Shown here: positions 8,944-19,492 of the stretch, in pieces
Numbering within the stretch: the stretch's first letter is position 1
How the letters are laid out: each line of letters begins with the position of its first letter
Assembly: GCF_001513965.1 (NCBI RefSeq)
Contig: NZ_KQ948015.1
Span: forward strand, 394,211 to 458,210
Length of the DNA stretch: 64,000 bases
Direction: 5' to 3'
DNA from: Streptomyces cellostaticus
GTDB lineage: Bacteria > Actinomycetota > Actinomycetes > Streptomycetales > Streptomycetaceae
Translations under genes and position numbers: made by a program
Notes under the pieces: model-generated
What the model was told of the DNA's origin: nothing
Databases searched by the model: none
The model's input: only the letters and a program-made list of their open reading frames with translations

Positions 8944-9384
8944 GGGTGGTACCACTTCCTGGTGCGCCCAGACCTCGTGGGCCCGGGTGTCCGTACAGAT
9001 CGGCCCACACCACCCCGGTGGGTTGCGGCACAGACCAAGACAGCAGCTTCCCAGGAAGATCGCCGCCCATGCGATGACCCATGTCACACAGCGGCGTTTC
9101 TCACAAAACCCCAACGGGCTGCAAAGCATGGGCAGGATGGGCCTTTACTCCTTCACCGGCGCTACGGCCCTCCGTTGATTACCGTTCTTCCGGACCGGCC
9201 GATTCCAGCGCTCGGAAATTCATCTTAAATCGGCACATCTCTGGAATTGCGCTCCATAAAATCACCTGGTCAGGCAGCGTTTTAAAGGGAAGGCAAAGGC
9301 TTCCCCGCCGGCCTCTCAGGTATTCATGCGGCGTACAGACGACTTTCGGGACCCCGTCCTCGGCGCAGCTCTAATTTCGCATTC
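8944..9384. other. divergent intergenic region (441 bp)
   Basis: There is no gene here. Between about 9175 and 9300 the sequence is unusually A+T-rich for this chromosome (several AAAT, TTAAA and TAAAATC runs). Near 9096-9100 a GTTTC element resembles one half of a GlnR box but has no convincing second half. The start-proximal end carries the leaderless -10 box at 9372. Confidence 0.4.
9372..9377 (+). promoter_or_regulatory. -10 box, leaderless promoter
   Basis: TAATTT ends 7 nt before the ATG at 9385; no Shine-Dalgarno is present. Confidence 0.4.
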
Positions 9385-12078
9385 ATGCGCAGACCGAGAA
9401 TTTCCGGGAAAACGCTGGTCGTGACCGCCGTACTCGCCCTCGCGGCGACAGCTGCGGGGTTCACCTACGCCGAGGGTGGCTTCGGGAACACTCCGCTCGG
9501 CGACAAAATCGTGGGCAAGCAGGCGGACGGGGCGTACCTGACGCACAACAACCAGTTCGTCACGCCCGTCGGCGACGTCATCAAGGAGAACGGCCGCCCG
9601 TTCGGGCTGGCCCTCGATCCGGACGGGAAGACGGCCGCCAGCCTCAACACGGGCGGTGCCACCACCGGCATCGTCACCGTCTTCGACCTGGTCGGGCACA
9701 AGGTGCTCCAGCAGGTGGGCAGCGGAAAGATCTCCGACGGGGGCATCGTCTACTCCCCCGACGGCAAGCACCTGTGGGCCGCACAGCCCGCCGGCCTGAT
9801 CCGCTACGACGTCGCGGCCGACGGCACCCTGTCCCACCCGGTCACCGTCAGGCTGCCGGGAGCCGGCGGCCGCCAGGCCGTGCCGGCCGGCCTCGCCTTC
9901 GCGCCGAACGGCACCGATCTGCTGGTGACGCTGAGCGCCGACAACACCCTGGGCGTCGTCGACACGACCACGAACACCGTCACGCGGCAGATCGCGGTCG
10001 GCAACGTACCGAACAGTGTCGTGGTGACCGACGGCAAGGCGTACGTGAGCAACCAGGGCGGCCGTCCCGCCCGGCCCGGCGACCGGACCGGCGACTCGTA
10101 CGGCACGGCCGTCGTCACCGACAACGACGACGCCATCCCCTCCACCGGCACGGTGTCCGAGGTCGACCTGGCCTCCGGTCAGCAGGTCAGGACCTTCAAG
10201 GTGGGCCTGGAACCCAGTGCCCTGCTCGCGGTGGGCCGGACCCTGGTCGTCACCAACACCGACGACGACTCGGTGACCAGCATCGACACCGCCAAGCAGC
10301 AGGTGGGCCGCACCTTCGCGGCCAACCCGGCGCCCGGCGCCCCGTACGGCGCGCAGCCCAACGGCCTGGCCATGCTGGACGCCACCCACCTGGCCGTGAG
10401 CCTGGGCCGCGACAACGCTGTCGCCGTCTACCAGTACAAGGACGCCTATACCCAGCCCGCCTTCGAAGGCCTGATTCCGACCGGGTCCTTCCCCACGGGG
10501 CTGGCCGAGGACGACCGGCTGGGCCGGCTGGTGGTGGCCAGCGAGCAAGGCCTCGGCTCCGTCGGGGCGAACGGCACCGTCGACGAGGGCACCGGCACGA
10601 ACCCCGCCACCTCGCACCTGGGCTACAACTTCGTCGGCACGGTGCAGACGGTCGTACCCCCGACCGCACAGGAGATGCGCAAGTACACCCAGCAGGTGTT
10701 CAGGAACAACCAGTGGAACGGGCTGCGGCAGCGCAACCGCGCGGGCAGCGGAAAGGCCGCCCCGGTGGCCGTACCGCTGCACGTGGGCGACCCGTCCAAG
10801 ATCAAGCACGTGTTCCTGATCGTCAAGGAGAACCGCACCTACGACCAGGTGCTCGGCGACGACCCGCGCGGCAACGGCGACCCGGGCCTGGCCCAGTTCG
10901 GCAAGAGGGTCACGCCGAACATCCACGCGCTGGCCGGCACATACCCGCTCATCGACAACCTGTACTCGGACGGCACCAACTCCGCCGAGGGCCACCACTG
11001 GCTGAACCAGGCGTTCGTCAACAACTACCTGCAGCAGATGTACGGCAACTACACCCGGTCGTACCAGACCGGCGACCCGCTGAGCGACGTGAAGTCCGGC
11101 TGGATCTGGGACAACGCGCTCAAGCACGGCAGGTCGGTCACCAACTGGGGCGAGCAGACCGACAGTTACGTGGACGCGAGCGGCAAGGGCACGGCCGCGG
11201 GCAGCTGGCCCAAGTGGTACCACGACTCCCAGGTGATGGAGGGCAGGGCCACCGGGCCGCTGAACTACCCTGTCGGCTCCTACCAGCCGAAGACGGACAT
11301 CCCGTCGCTGGCGAAGATCACCCAGCCGGACTTCCCGGACTTCGACCTGAACATCCCCGACCAGTACCGGGCGGACCTGTTCGCGCCGGTCTTCGACACG
11401 TACGAGAAGGACGGCAACCTCCCGGCACTCACCATGATGTGGCTGATGGACGACCACACGTCGGGCACCGCACCGGGCGCCATCACGCCGTCCGCGCAGG
11501 TGGCCGACAACGACCTGGCACTCGGCCGCATCGTGGACACCATCTCGCACAGCAAGGACTGGAAGAGCACCGCGGTCTTCGTCCTCGAGGACGACTCGCA
11601 GAACGGCGTCGACCATGTCGACGGCCACCGCAACCCGACCCTCGTGATCAGCCCGTACGCGGCACGGGGCAAGGTGGTGCACAGCTACTACAGCCAGCTG
11701 AACGTCCTGCGGACCATCGAGCAGATCCTCGGCCTGCCGCCCATGAACCAGCAGGACATGGCGGCCGAGCCGATGTACGACGCGTTCACCGACCGGCCGG
11801 ACTTCACGCCGTACACCCACCTGCCCAACGAGATCCCGCTGACCACCACGAACCCGCAGCCCTCGCAGACCGGGGGCGCGGTGGCCAAGGCCTGGGCCCT
11901 GTGGTCGGCCAAGCAGGACTTCAAGACCGAGGACATGGTGAACATGGCCCAGGAGAACCGGGACATCTGGTACTCCTCGAACAACTTCACCAAGCCCTAC
12001 CCGGGTGACAGGAAGGTGCTGCTGCCCGGCCAGGTGCCGGGTGCGGACGTGGCGCCGACCCCCGACCAGGACGACTGA
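9385..12078 (+). CDS. exported bifunctional YncE-type beta-propeller / alkaline-phosphatase-superfamily phosphoesterase
   Basis: 897 residues. The N-terminal signal or anchor is LVVTAVLALAATAAGFTYA. Residues about 50-430 form YVTN-type beta-propeller repeats (RPFGLALDPDGKTAASLNTG, GGIVYSPDGKHLW, DTTTNTVTRQIAVGNVPN). From about 473 a phosphoesterase domain starts with IKHVFLIVKENRTYDQVLGD, a metal and nucleophile region like the PC-PLC/acid phosphatase family, followed by LYSDGTNSAEGHHWL and MMWLMDDHTSG. The combination suggests a secreted phosphatase or lipase with a propeller substrate platform; the natural substrate is unknown. The promoter appears leaderless. A strong hairpin follows at 12100. 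Confidence 0.8.
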   Translation: MRRPRISGKTLVVTAVLALAATAAGFTYAEGGFGNTPLGDKIVGKQADGAYLTHNNQFVTPVGDVIKENGRPFGLALDPDGKTAASLNTGGATTGIVTVFDLVGHKVLQQVGSGKISDGGIVYSPDGKHLWAAQPAGLIRYDVAADGTLSHPVTVRLPGAGGRQAVPAGLAFAPNGTDLLVTLSADNTLGVVDTTTNTVTRQIAVGNVPNSVVVTDGKAYVSNQGGRPARPGDRTGDSYGTAVVTDNDDAIPSTGTVSEVDLASGQQVRTFKVGLEPSALLAVGRTLVVTNTDDDSVTSIDTAKQQVGRTFAANPAPGAPYGAQPNGLAMLDATHLAVSLGRDNAVAVYQYKDAYTQPAFEGLIPTGSFPTGLAEDDRLGRLVVASEQGLGSVGANGTVDEGTGTNPATSHLGYNFVGTVQTVVPPTAQEMRKYTQQVFRNNQWNGLRQRNRAGSGKAAPVAVPLHVGDPSKIKHVFLIVKENRTYDQVLGDDPRGNGDPGLAQFGKRVTPNIHALAGTYPLIDNLYSDGTNSAEGHHWLNQAFVNNYLQQMYGNYTRSYQTGDPLSDVKSGWIWDNALKHGRSVTNWGEQTDSYVDASGKGTAAGSWPKWYHDSQVMEGRATGPLNYPVGSYQPKTDIPSLAKITQPDFPDFDLNIPDQYRADLFAPVFDTYEKDGNLPALTMMWLMDDHTSGTAPGAITPSAQVADNDLALGRIVDTISHSKDWKSTAVFVLEDDSQNGVDHVDGHRNPTLVISPYAARGKVVHSYYSQLNVLRTIEQILGLPPMNQQDMAAEPMYDAFTDRPDFTPYTHLPNEIPLTTTNPQPSQTGGAVAKAWALWSAKQDFKTEDMVNMAQENRDIWYSSNNFTKPYPGDRKVLLPGQVPGADVAPTPDQDD

Positions 12079-12099
12079 CGGTCGTCGTCAGGATCCCGC

Positions 12100-12125
12100 G
12101 GGGCCGGTCCGCTCGGACCGGCCCC
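12100..12125 (+). terminator. hairpin terminator after the propeller/phosphoesterase gene
   Basis: A perfect 11-bp stem GGGGCCGGTCC / GGACCGGCCCC with the 4-nt loop GCTC, 22 bp after the stop. It has no U-tract, as is common in Streptomyces. Confidence 0.7.
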
Positions 12126-12176
12126 CACCTGTGTGCGGCCGTTGCCGTGGAGGTGTCACAGCAGTGGTGAGACAGC

Positions 12177-12182
12177 GATACT
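12177..12182 (+). promoter_or_regulatory. -10 box, leaderless promoter of the MerR gene
   Basis: GATACT ends 7 nt before the ATG at 12190. TGTCAC lies 17 bp upstream as a possible -35. Confidence 0.4.
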
Positions 12183-12189
12183 GCTGCAC

Positions 12190-12921
12190 ATGACGACCGA
12201 CGCGACGACCGAGGCGGCGACCGACACCGGGGAGCCCGCCCTCACCATCGACGAGCTGGCCGCCCAGGCGGGCGTCACGGTCCGCACCATCCGCTTCTAC
12301 GGCAGCAAGGGGCTGCTCCCGCCGCCGGTGATCGGTCCGCGCCGGGTGGGTCACTACGGGCCCGGGCACGTGGCACGGCTGGCCCTCATCGAGGAGTTGC
12401 AGCAGCAGGGCATGACGCTCGCGGCGATCGAGCGGTACCTGGGGCAGCTGCCGCCGGACCTCACCCCGCACGACCTCGCCATCCACCGCGCGGTGGTCGC
12501 CTCGTGGGCACCGGACCTGGTGGAGACGGTGTCGCGGCGGGAACTCGAGCGGCGGGCGGGACGGCCGCTCGCCGCCGAGGACGTCGAGCGGCTGGAGGCG
12601 ATGAGTGTCGTCATGCGAGGGGACGGGGACACGTTCCGTGTCGATTCCGGGCTGCTGCGGCTCGGCGTCCGGCTCCTGGACGTACCGCTGTCGCAGGATG
12701 CGATCCTCGCGGCGCGCAAGGTGCTCATCGAGCACTCGCGCGCCGCGGCCCACGAGCTCGCTCAGCTCTTCCGTGGCGAGGTGGCGGAGCGTGACGCACG
12801 GGATGTGAAGTCCCTGTCGGCGCACATGCACCCCCTGGTGGTGCAGGCGCTGCTGACGACGTTCCAGCGATCGCTGCGGGAAGAGCTGAGCGAGTGGCTC
12901 ACCGGGTCACGAACCGGCTGA
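12190..12921 (+). CDS. MerR-family transcriptional regulator
   Basis: 243 residues. A winged helix-turn-helix of MerR type occupies residues 17-85: LTIDELAAQAGVTVRTIRFY, then GSKGLLPPP and HYGPGHVARLALIEELQQQG. The C-terminal effector region (about 95-243) has no recognisable ligand domain and no conserved cysteine pair, so a metal role is unlikely. The start ATG 12190 is chosen from the -10 box 7 nt upstream; an in-frame ATG at 12133 lies inside the preceding terminator/promoter region and is less likely. The 3' end overlaps the convergent FadB-like gene by 15 bp. It may regulate that operon, but only proximity suggests so. Confidence 0.85.
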   Translation: MTTDATTEAATDTGEPALTIDELAAQAGVTVRTIRFYGSKGLLPPPVIGPRRVGHYGPGHVARLALIEELQQQGMTLAAIERYLGQLPPDLTPHDLAIHRAVVASWAPDLVETVSRRELERRAGRPLAAEDVERLEAMSVVMRGDGDTFRVDSGLLRLGVRLLDVPLSQDAILAARKVLIEHSRAAAHELAQLFRGEVAERDARDVKSLSAHMHPLVVQALLTTFQRSLREELSEWLTGSRTG

Positions 12922-15090
12922 GTCGCTGAACCGCTCCCCCTTCTCGGCCTTCTCCACGAGCAGCGCGGGCGGGGTGAACCGGTCGCCGTAGCGCTCGGCG
13001 AGTTCACGCGCGCGTGCCACGAATCCGGACAGGCCGCCTTCGTAGCCGTTGATGTACTGGAGCACACCGCCGGTCCAGCCCGGGAAGCCGATGCCGAAGA
13101 CAGAGCCGATGTTGGCGTCGGCGACGGAGGTCAGGACGCCCTCTTCGAGGAGCCGTACGGTGTCGAGTGCCTCGGAGAAGAGCATCCGCTCCTGCATGTC
13201 CCGGAACGGGATCTCGGAGCCGGGCCGGGTGAAGTGCTCGCGCAGGCCCGGCCACAGCCCGGCCCGCTTGCCGTCCTCCGCGTAGTCGTAGAAGCCGGCA
13301 GCGCCGCTGCGGCCGGTGCGGCCGAACTCGTCGACCATGCGGTCGATGACCGCCTCAGCCGGGTGCGCGGACCAGGTGCCGCCCGCCTCCTCCACGGCCC
13401 GCTTCGTCTCGTTCCGGATCTTGCGCGGGAGGGTGAGGGTCAGCTCGTCCATGAGGGAGAGCACCTTGGCCGGGTAGCCGGCCTGGGCGGCGGCCTGCTC
13501 CACGGAGGCGGGCTCGATGCCCTCGCCCACCATGGCGACGCCCTCGTTGATGAAGTGACCGATCACCCGGGAGGTGAAGAAGCCGCGCGAGTCGTTGACG
13601 ACGATCGGCGTCTTGTTGATCTGCCGGACGAGGTCGAACGCGCGCGCAAGGGCCTCGTCGCCGGTGCGCTCGCCCTTGATGATCTCGACCAGGGGCATCT
13701 TGTCGACGGGCGAGAAGAAGTGCAGTCCGATGAAGTCGGTCTGCCGCTCCACGCCCTCGGCAAGGGCGGTGATGGGCAGGGTGGAGGTGTTGGAGCACAG
13801 CAGCGCGTCCGGGGCGACGACGGCCTCGATCTCCTGGAAGACCTTGTGCTTGAGCGTCGTGTCCTCGAAGACGGCCTCGATCACCGCGTCGCAGCCCGCG
13901 AGGTCGGCCGCCTCGGCGGTGGGGGTGATGCGGGCCAGCAGCGCGTCCGCCTTCTCCTGGCTGGTACGGCCCTTGGCGACGGCCTTGGCGCACAGCTTCT
14001 CGGAGTAGCCCTTGCCCTTGACGGCCGACTCCAGGGAGACGTCCTTGAGGACGACGTCGATGCCGGCGCGGGCGCACGAGTAGGCGATGCCCGCGCCCAT
14101 CATGCCGGCACCGAGGACGGCGACCTTGCGGACCTGGCGGGGCTCGATGCCCTTGGGGCGGTTCGCGCCGGAGTTGACGGCCTGCAGGTCGAAGAAGAAC
14201 GCCTGGATCATGTTCTTCGAGGTCTGCCCGGCGGCCAGTTCCACGAAGTAGCGGGCCTCGATGACCTGGGCGGTCTCGAAGTCGACCTGGGCGCCCTCGA
14301 CGGCCGCGGCGAGGATGTTGCGCGGCGCCGGGTAGGGGGCGCCGTTCGTCTGCTTGCGCAGGGTGGCCGGGAAGGCGGGCAGGTTGGCGGCGAACTTGGG
14401 GTTGGCGGGCGTACCACCGGGGATCTTGTAGCCCGGCTTGTCCCAGGGCTGCTGCGACTCGGGGTTGGCGTCGACGAAGGCCCGGGCCTTGGTGAGCAGT
14501 TCCTCCGGTGTGGCGGCGACCTCGTGAACGAGGCCGTTCTCCTGGGCGCGGCGCGCGTTGTACTGCGTGCCCTGCAGGAGCACCTTCAGCAGGGCGTCCG
14601 CGATGCCCAGCAGCCGTACGGTACGGACGACTCCGCCGCCTCCGGGGAGCAGGCCGAGGGTCACCTCGGGGCAACCGATCTTGGTGCCGGAGGTGTCGAG
14701 GGCGACCCGGTGGTGGCAGGCGAGGGCCAGTTCGAAACCGCCGCCCAGGGCGGCGCCGTTGATCGCGGCGACGACCGGCTTGCCGAGGGTCTCGATGCGG
14801 CGCAGGTTGCGCTTGATGGCGAGGCCGCCGTCGAACAGCTCCTGGGCGGTCTCGGGCGTGACCCGGATCAGGTCGCGCAGGTCACCGCCGGCGAAGAAGG
14901 TCTTCTTCGCGGAGGTGAAGATGATGCCGCGGATCGAGTCCTGCTCGGCTTCCAGGCGGTCGGTGATCGCGGCGAGGGAGTCGCGGAACGCCTGGTTCAT
15001 GGTGTTCGCGGACTGGTTGGGGTCGTCCAGGACGAGGGTGACGACACCGGTGTCGTCCTGCTCCCAGCGGATGGTGGTGCTCTCGGTCAT
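12907..15090 (-). CDS. fadB: FadB-like multifunctional enoyl-CoA hydratase / 3-hydroxyacyl-CoA dehydrogenase
   Basis: 727 residues. The N-terminal crotonase domain (about 1-190) carries NGAALGGGFELALACHHRVA and PEVTLGLLPGGGG, the oxyanion-hole and catalytic-Glu regions. The NAD-binding domain begins near 323 with VAVLGAGMMGAG. The 3HCDH C-terminal domain follows, with NTSTLPITAL and IGLHFFSPVDKMPLVEII. It performs two beta-oxidation steps, hydration and NAD-dependent oxidation. It is the third gene of a minus-strand operon after a CaiB-type gene and a thiolase, 41 bp behind the thiolase, giving a complete FadBA set. The start is ATG 15090. Confidence 0.92.
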   Translation of the reverse strand: MTESTTIRWEQDDTGVVTLVLDDPNQSANTMNQAFRDSLAAITDRLEAEQDSIRGIIFTSAKKTFFAGGDLRDLIRVTPETAQELFDGGLAIKRNLRRIETLGKPVVAAINGAALGGGFELALACHHRVALDTSGTKIGCPEVTLGLLPGGGGVVRTVRLLGIADALLKVLLQGTQYNARRAQENGLVHEVAATPEELLTKARAFVDANPESQQPWDKPGYKIPGGTPANPKFAANLPAFPATLRKQTNGAPYPAPRNILAAAVEGAQVDFETAQVIEARYFVELAAGQTSKNMIQAFFFDLQAVNSGANRPKGIEPRQVRKVAVLGAGMMGAGIAYSCARAGIDVVLKDVSLESAVKGKGYSEKLCAKAVAKGRTSQEKADALLARITPTAEAADLAGCDAVIEAVFEDTTLKHKVFQEIEAVVAPDALLCSNTSTLPITALAEGVERQTDFIGLHFFSPVDKMPLVEIIKGERTGDEALARAFDLVRQINKTPIVVNDSRGFFTSRVIGHFINEGVAMVGEGIEPASVEQAAAQAGYPAKVLSLMDELTLTLPRKIRNETKRAVEEAGGTWSAHPAEAVIDRMVDEFGRTGRSGAAGFYDYAEDGKRAGLWPGLREHFTRPGSEIPFRDMQERMLFSEALDTVRLLEEGVLTSVADANIGSVFGIGFPGWTGGVLQYINGYEGGLSGFVARARELAERYGDRFTPPALLVEKAEKGERFSDSAGS

Positions 15091-15131
15091 GACAGTCGTC
15101 TCCGTTGAAGTCTCGTGATTCCGCGGGGAGT

Positions 15132-16346
<1,215 letters not shown>

Positions 16347-16398
16347 TGGGGTGCCTTTCGGGAGGGTGGGCCGGGCGGGAGTCGTCGGTCGGGCGGGC

Positions 16399-17559
16399 TC
16401 AGTCGCCGTCCGGGACCAGGTCGTCGTTCACGAGGTCAGGTATGCCCCAGTCCCGCGCCACCGTCTCCGTGCCGGCGCCCGGCAGGGCGGGGCCGGTGCG
16501 GACGGTCGTCGGGGTCGCGGAGAAGCGGGGGGCGGGGGCCGGCTGGGTGATGCCGCCGTGGTGGCTGAAGGTGCCGCGGGCGGCCAGGTGCGGGTGGTGC
16601 GGGGCCTCGCCGAGGGACAGGACGGGCGCCACACAGGCGTCCGAGCCCTCGAAGAGGGCCGTCCACTCGTCGCGGCTACGGGACTTGAAGCGGGCGGCGA
16701 CGCGTTCGCGCAGCTCGCCCCAGCGGGTCCAGTCCTTGCGGGCCGGGGCCAGGTCGTCCAGGCCGAGCCGGTGCAGGAACTCCTCGTAGAACCGCGCCTC
16801 CAGGGCGCCGACCGCCATGTACCCGCCGTCGGCGGTCTCGTAGGTGCCGTAGTACGGGCAGCCGCCGTCCAGGAGGTTGGCGCCGCGCCGGTCCTGCCAG
16901 CCGCCGGCGGCCAGCATGCCGTGGATCATCGCGGACAGGTGCGCGGTGCCGTCCACGATGGCCGCGTCCACGACCTGTCCGGTGCCGCTCGCGCGGGCGT
17001 GGTGCAGGGCGGCGAGGACGCCGACGACCAGGTAGAGAGAGCCGCCCGCGTAATCGCCGAGCAGGTTGGCGGGGACGGCCGGCGGCTCGTCCGGGCGGCC
17101 GATCATGCCGAGGGTGCCGGTGAGGGCGATGTACGCCACGTCGTGGCCCGCGCGGTCGGCGAGGGGGCCGTCCTGGCCCCAGCCGGTCATGCGGCCGTAG
17201 ACCAGACGGGGGTTGCGGGCGTGGCAGTCCCCGGGGCCGACACCGAGCCGCTCGGCCACCCCGGGGCGGTAGCCCTCGATGAGGATGTCGGCCCGTTCGG
17301 CCAGGTCCAGCACGCGTGCGGGGCCGTCCGGGGCCTTGAGGTCGACGACGACCGAGCGTTTGTTGCGGTTCGTGATGTCGTGGGCGGGGTCGATCGCGAG
17401 GCCCGGGCCGCCCGGGCGGTCCACCCGGACCACGTCGGCGCCCAGGTCCGCGAGGAGCATGGCGGCGAACGGCCCCGGCCCGATGCCGGCCAGCTCCACC
17501 ACGCGCACGCCGCTGAGCGGGCCGTGCCCCGACGTCCTCGGCGTCGCTGCCGTCGTCAT
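16399..17559 (-). CDS. CaiB/BaiF family protein, alpha-methylacyl-CoA racemase-like
   Basis: 386 residues. Family III CoA-transferase fold. The pair H139 ([12 protein letters not shown]) and D169 ([10 protein letters not shown]) corresponds to the catalytic His/Asp of alpha-methylacyl-CoA racemases rather than to the formyl-CoA transferase arrangement, so racemisation of 2-methylacyl-CoA before beta-oxidation is the likely role. It is the first gene of the operon with thiolase and FadB-like enzyme, consistent with degradation of branched acids. A 21-bp imperfect palindrome lies 23 bp upstream of the ATG (17559). Confidence 0.85.
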   Translation of the reverse strand: MTTAATPRTSGHGPLSGVRVVELAGIGPGPFAAMLLADLGADVVRVDRPGGPGLAIDPAHDITNRNKRSVVVDLKAPDGPARVLDLAERADILIEGYRPGVAERLGVGPGDCHARNPRLVYGRMTGWGQDGPLADRAGHDVAYIALTGTLGMIGRPDEPPAVPANLLGDYAGGSLYLVVGVLAALHHARASGTGQVVDAAIVDGTAHLSAMIHGMLAAGGWQDRRGANLLDGGCPYYGTYETADGGYMAVGALEARFYEEFLHRLGLDDLAPARKDWTRWGELRERVAARFKSRSRDEWTALFEGSDACVAPVLSLGEAPHHPHLAARGTFSHHGGITQPAPAPRFSATPTTVRTGPALPGAGTETVARDWGIPDLVNDDLVPDGD

Positions 17560-17581
17560 GTCGTCCTGCCCCCAAGCCCAT

Positions 17582-17602
17582 GTGACACAACTGATGTAAC
17601 AC
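17582..17602. promoter_or_regulatory. 21-bp imperfect palindrome, candidate operator of the acyl-CoA operon
   Basis: The pattern GTGnnACAnCnGnTGTnnCAC pairs 7 of 10 positions. It sits 23-43 bp upstream of the CaiB-type start, where a TetR- or FadR-type repressor would block transcription. No regulator of that type is adjacent; the MerR gene is at the other end of the operon. Confidence 0.4.
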
Positions 17603-17762
17603 CAGTGATGCTAAGAACGCGTTCCACCGGGCACAAGACCTGAACGAGCAAGCGCTTAGCCAAATGCCCGGCCGGCCCCGCCGAGGCCGTGTCCGGGGTC
17701 CGCACTGTTCACGCTAGCCTCAGCCACCGACAGCGGCGCGGGCTGCACGATCAAGGGGTGTC

Positions 17763-18941
17763 ATGAGCAGGCTGAAAAGGACGGACCGTCCCTACGACAT
17801 CGTGCTCTTCGGGGCCACCGGCTTCGTCGGCGCGCTGACGGCGGAGTACCTCGCCGCACATGCCCCCGAGGACCTGCGCTGGGCGATCGCGGGCCGTGAC
17901 GAACGGAAGCTGGAGCGGCTGCGCGAGAGGCTGCCCGGCGCCTCGGACATCGGGGTGCTGCGGGCCGATGTGAACGAACCGGCCACGCTGCGCGCGCTCG
18001 CGGAGCACGCGCGCGTGGTGGCCACGACAGTGGGCCCGTACGTCACCTACGGCGAGGAACTCCTCGCCGCCTGCGCGGACAGCGGGGCCGACTACCTCGA
18101 CCTCACCGGCGAGCCGGAGTTCGTCGACCTGATGTACGTCCGGCACGACGCACGCGCGCGTGAGACGGGCGCCCGGCTGGTGCACGCCTGCGGATTCGAC
18201 TCCGTGCCGCACGACCTGGGCGTGTACTTCACGGTCCGGCAGCTGCCGCACGGGGTGCCGCTGACCGTGGACGGGTTCGTGACCGCGGACGCCGCCTTCT
18301 CCGGCGGCACGCTGGCGTCGGCGCTGAACCAGCTCGCGCGCGGCCGGCAGATGGCCGCCGCGGCCCGTGAACGCGGCCGGCACGAGCCGCGCCTGATGGG
18401 GCGCCGGGTGGCGGCACCGACGGGCGCGCCGCGATTCGCCAAGGAGGTCGGCGCCTGGGCGCTGCCGCTGCCGACCATCGACCCGCAGATCGTGCGCCGC
18501 TCGGCGAAGGCGCTGGAGCGGTACGGCCCCGATTTCCGCTACCGGCACTATGCGGCGGTCAGGCACCTGCCGGTCGCCGCGGGCGGCGTCGCCGCGATCG
18601 GCGCGCTCGCGGCCGCCGCCCAGCTGCCGCCCGCCCGCCGCTGGTTGTCGGACCGGCTCAGGCCCGGGGACGGGCCGGGCCCCCAGAAGCGGGCGCAGAG
18701 CTGGTTCAAGGTGCGCTTCGTGGGCGAGGGCGGCGGGCAGCGTGTCTTCACCGAGGTCGCGGGTGGCGACCCGGGCTACGACGAGACGGCGAAGATGTTC
18801 GCCGAGGCGGCCCTGAGCCTGGCCTTCGACGAGCTGCCGCCGACCGCCGGGCAGGTCACCACGGCCACCGCGATGGGCGATGCGCTGACCGAGCGGCTGC
18901 GCGCGGCGGGCATCACCTTCCGGGTGGCGGCCGGCCGGTAG
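17763..18941 (+). CDS. saccharopine dehydrogenase-like NAD(P)-binding reductase (trans-acting enoyl reductase family)
   Basis: 392 residues. An N-terminal Rossmann fold starts with YDIVLFGATGFVGALTAEYL. The downstream VVATTVGPYVTYGEELLAAC and GADYLDLTGEPEFVDLMY, then HACGFDSVPHDLGVYF, are the hallmark strings of the actinobacterial saccharopine-dehydrogenase-like group that includes mycobacterial trans-acting enoyl reductases of lipid synthesis. Substrate unknown; a lipid or polyketide role is possible. The start ATG 17763 has AAGGGG upstream. It is divergent from the CaiB/thiolase/FadB operon, separated by about 200 bp. Confidence 0.8.
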   Translation: MSRLKRTDRPYDIVLFGATGFVGALTAEYLAAHAPEDLRWAIAGRDERKLERLRERLPGASDIGVLRADVNEPATLRALAEHARVVATTVGPYVTYGEELLAACADSGADYLDLTGEPEFVDLMYVRHDARARETGARLVHACGFDSVPHDLGVYFTVRQLPHGVPLTVDGFVTADAAFSGGTLASALNQLARGRQMAAAARERGRHEPRLMGRRVAAPTGAPRFAKEVGAWALPLPTIDPQIVRRSAKALERYGPDFRYRHYAAVRHLPVAAGGVAAIGALAAAAQLPPARRWLSDRLRPGDGPGPQKRAQSWFKVRFVGEGGGQRVFTEVAGGDPGYDETAKMFAEAALSLAFDELPPTAGQVTTATAMGDALTERLRAAGITFRVAAGR

Positions 18942-18951
18942 GTCTCAGGTG

Positions 18952-19098
18952 TTACAGCTGCCACCCCAGCAGCGTGCAGAGCATCCCGCCGATCCAGGCG
19001 AGCCCCGCCACCACGGCGAGGATCAGGGCGGCCGTCACGGCGCGCTCGACGGACGGGGCCGAGTCGGTCACGGGCTTGGCGGGACGGTGTGTCGTCAT
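18952..19098 (-). CDS. small single-span membrane protein (48 aa)
   Basis: 48 residues, MTTHRPAKPVTDSAPSVERA followed by one hydrophobic segment (residues about 21-44, TAALILAVVAGLAWIGGML) and a short tail ending WQL. The stop is TAA, rare in this genome. It is probably a cytoplasm-in single-pass protein. The MTTHR...VERAV pattern recalls the short morphogenic membrane proteins of Streptomyces (MmpA type), but I cannot confirm this. A CAGGCT box 7 nt upstream of the ATG suggests leaderless expression. It is convergent with the reductase gene, 10 bp apart. Confidence 0.7.
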   Translation of the reverse strand: MTTHRPAKPVTDSAPSVERAVTAALILAVVAGLAWIGGMLCTLLGWQL

Positions 19099-19286
19099 GC
19101 GGGCCAGCCTGCCGGTGGGGCGGTCTCGGGCACATCCGTACGCGTACTCAGTCGACGTACTCAGCCGGGTCCGGCCGCCCTGCTCCCGTACTTGAGACTT
19201 TCCGAGCCCGGAATACCGAGCCACCTGCGGCCACGCGCTCGAAAGCTTCACCGGGAAGTTCAATGAGACGCTGGAATCCCAGGCCG

Positions 19287-19293
19287 AAGGAGG
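19287..19293 (+). promoter_or_regulatory. strong Shine-Dalgarno fixing the start of the 62-aa gene
   Basis: AAGGAGG lies 10 nt before GTG 19304, one of the best ribosome-binding sites in the window, and it decides the start of this short gene. Confidence 0.6.
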
Positions 19294-19303
19294 CGGAACA
19301 GAA

Positions 19304-19492
19304 GTGAAGTTCGTGCTGGAAGTGACCGTGGACGAGGGCGCGTCGGCGGCGGACCGGGCCGGCGAGCTGGGGCGGATCCTGCGCTACTGGGGCGGCAATC
19401 TCCACCACTACGCCCTGGAACCCGGCGACGGCTCCGCCGTCCACGACTCGCAGTATCAGGAAGTCGGCGCCTGGCGCATGGACGCCTCCTGA
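19304..19492 (+). CDS. small conserved-looking protein, 62 aa
   Basis: 62 residues from GTG 19304, preceded by AAGGAGG. It is acidic and soluble, with ILRYWGGNLHHYALEPGDGS in the middle; no cysteines, no membrane segment. I do not recognise it. The strong ribosome-binding site and good codon usage argue that it is real. Its last 37 bp overlap the 3' end of the endonuclease V gene on the other strand, so both C-termini are encoded by the same DNA. Confidence 0.7.
   Translation: MKFVLEVTVDEGASAADRAGELGRILRYWGGNLHHYALEPGDGSAVHDSQYQEVGAWRMDAS

Noticed and set aside
9096..9100. GlnR-box-like GTTTC element upstream of the permease
   Set aside because: Only one half-site is convincing; the partner site at the required spacing is degenerate.
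6940..9228. 762-codon open frame on the plus strand
   Set aside because: Antisense to the macro-domain and permease genes; Asp/His/Gly-rich sequence typical of the complement of membrane protein codons.
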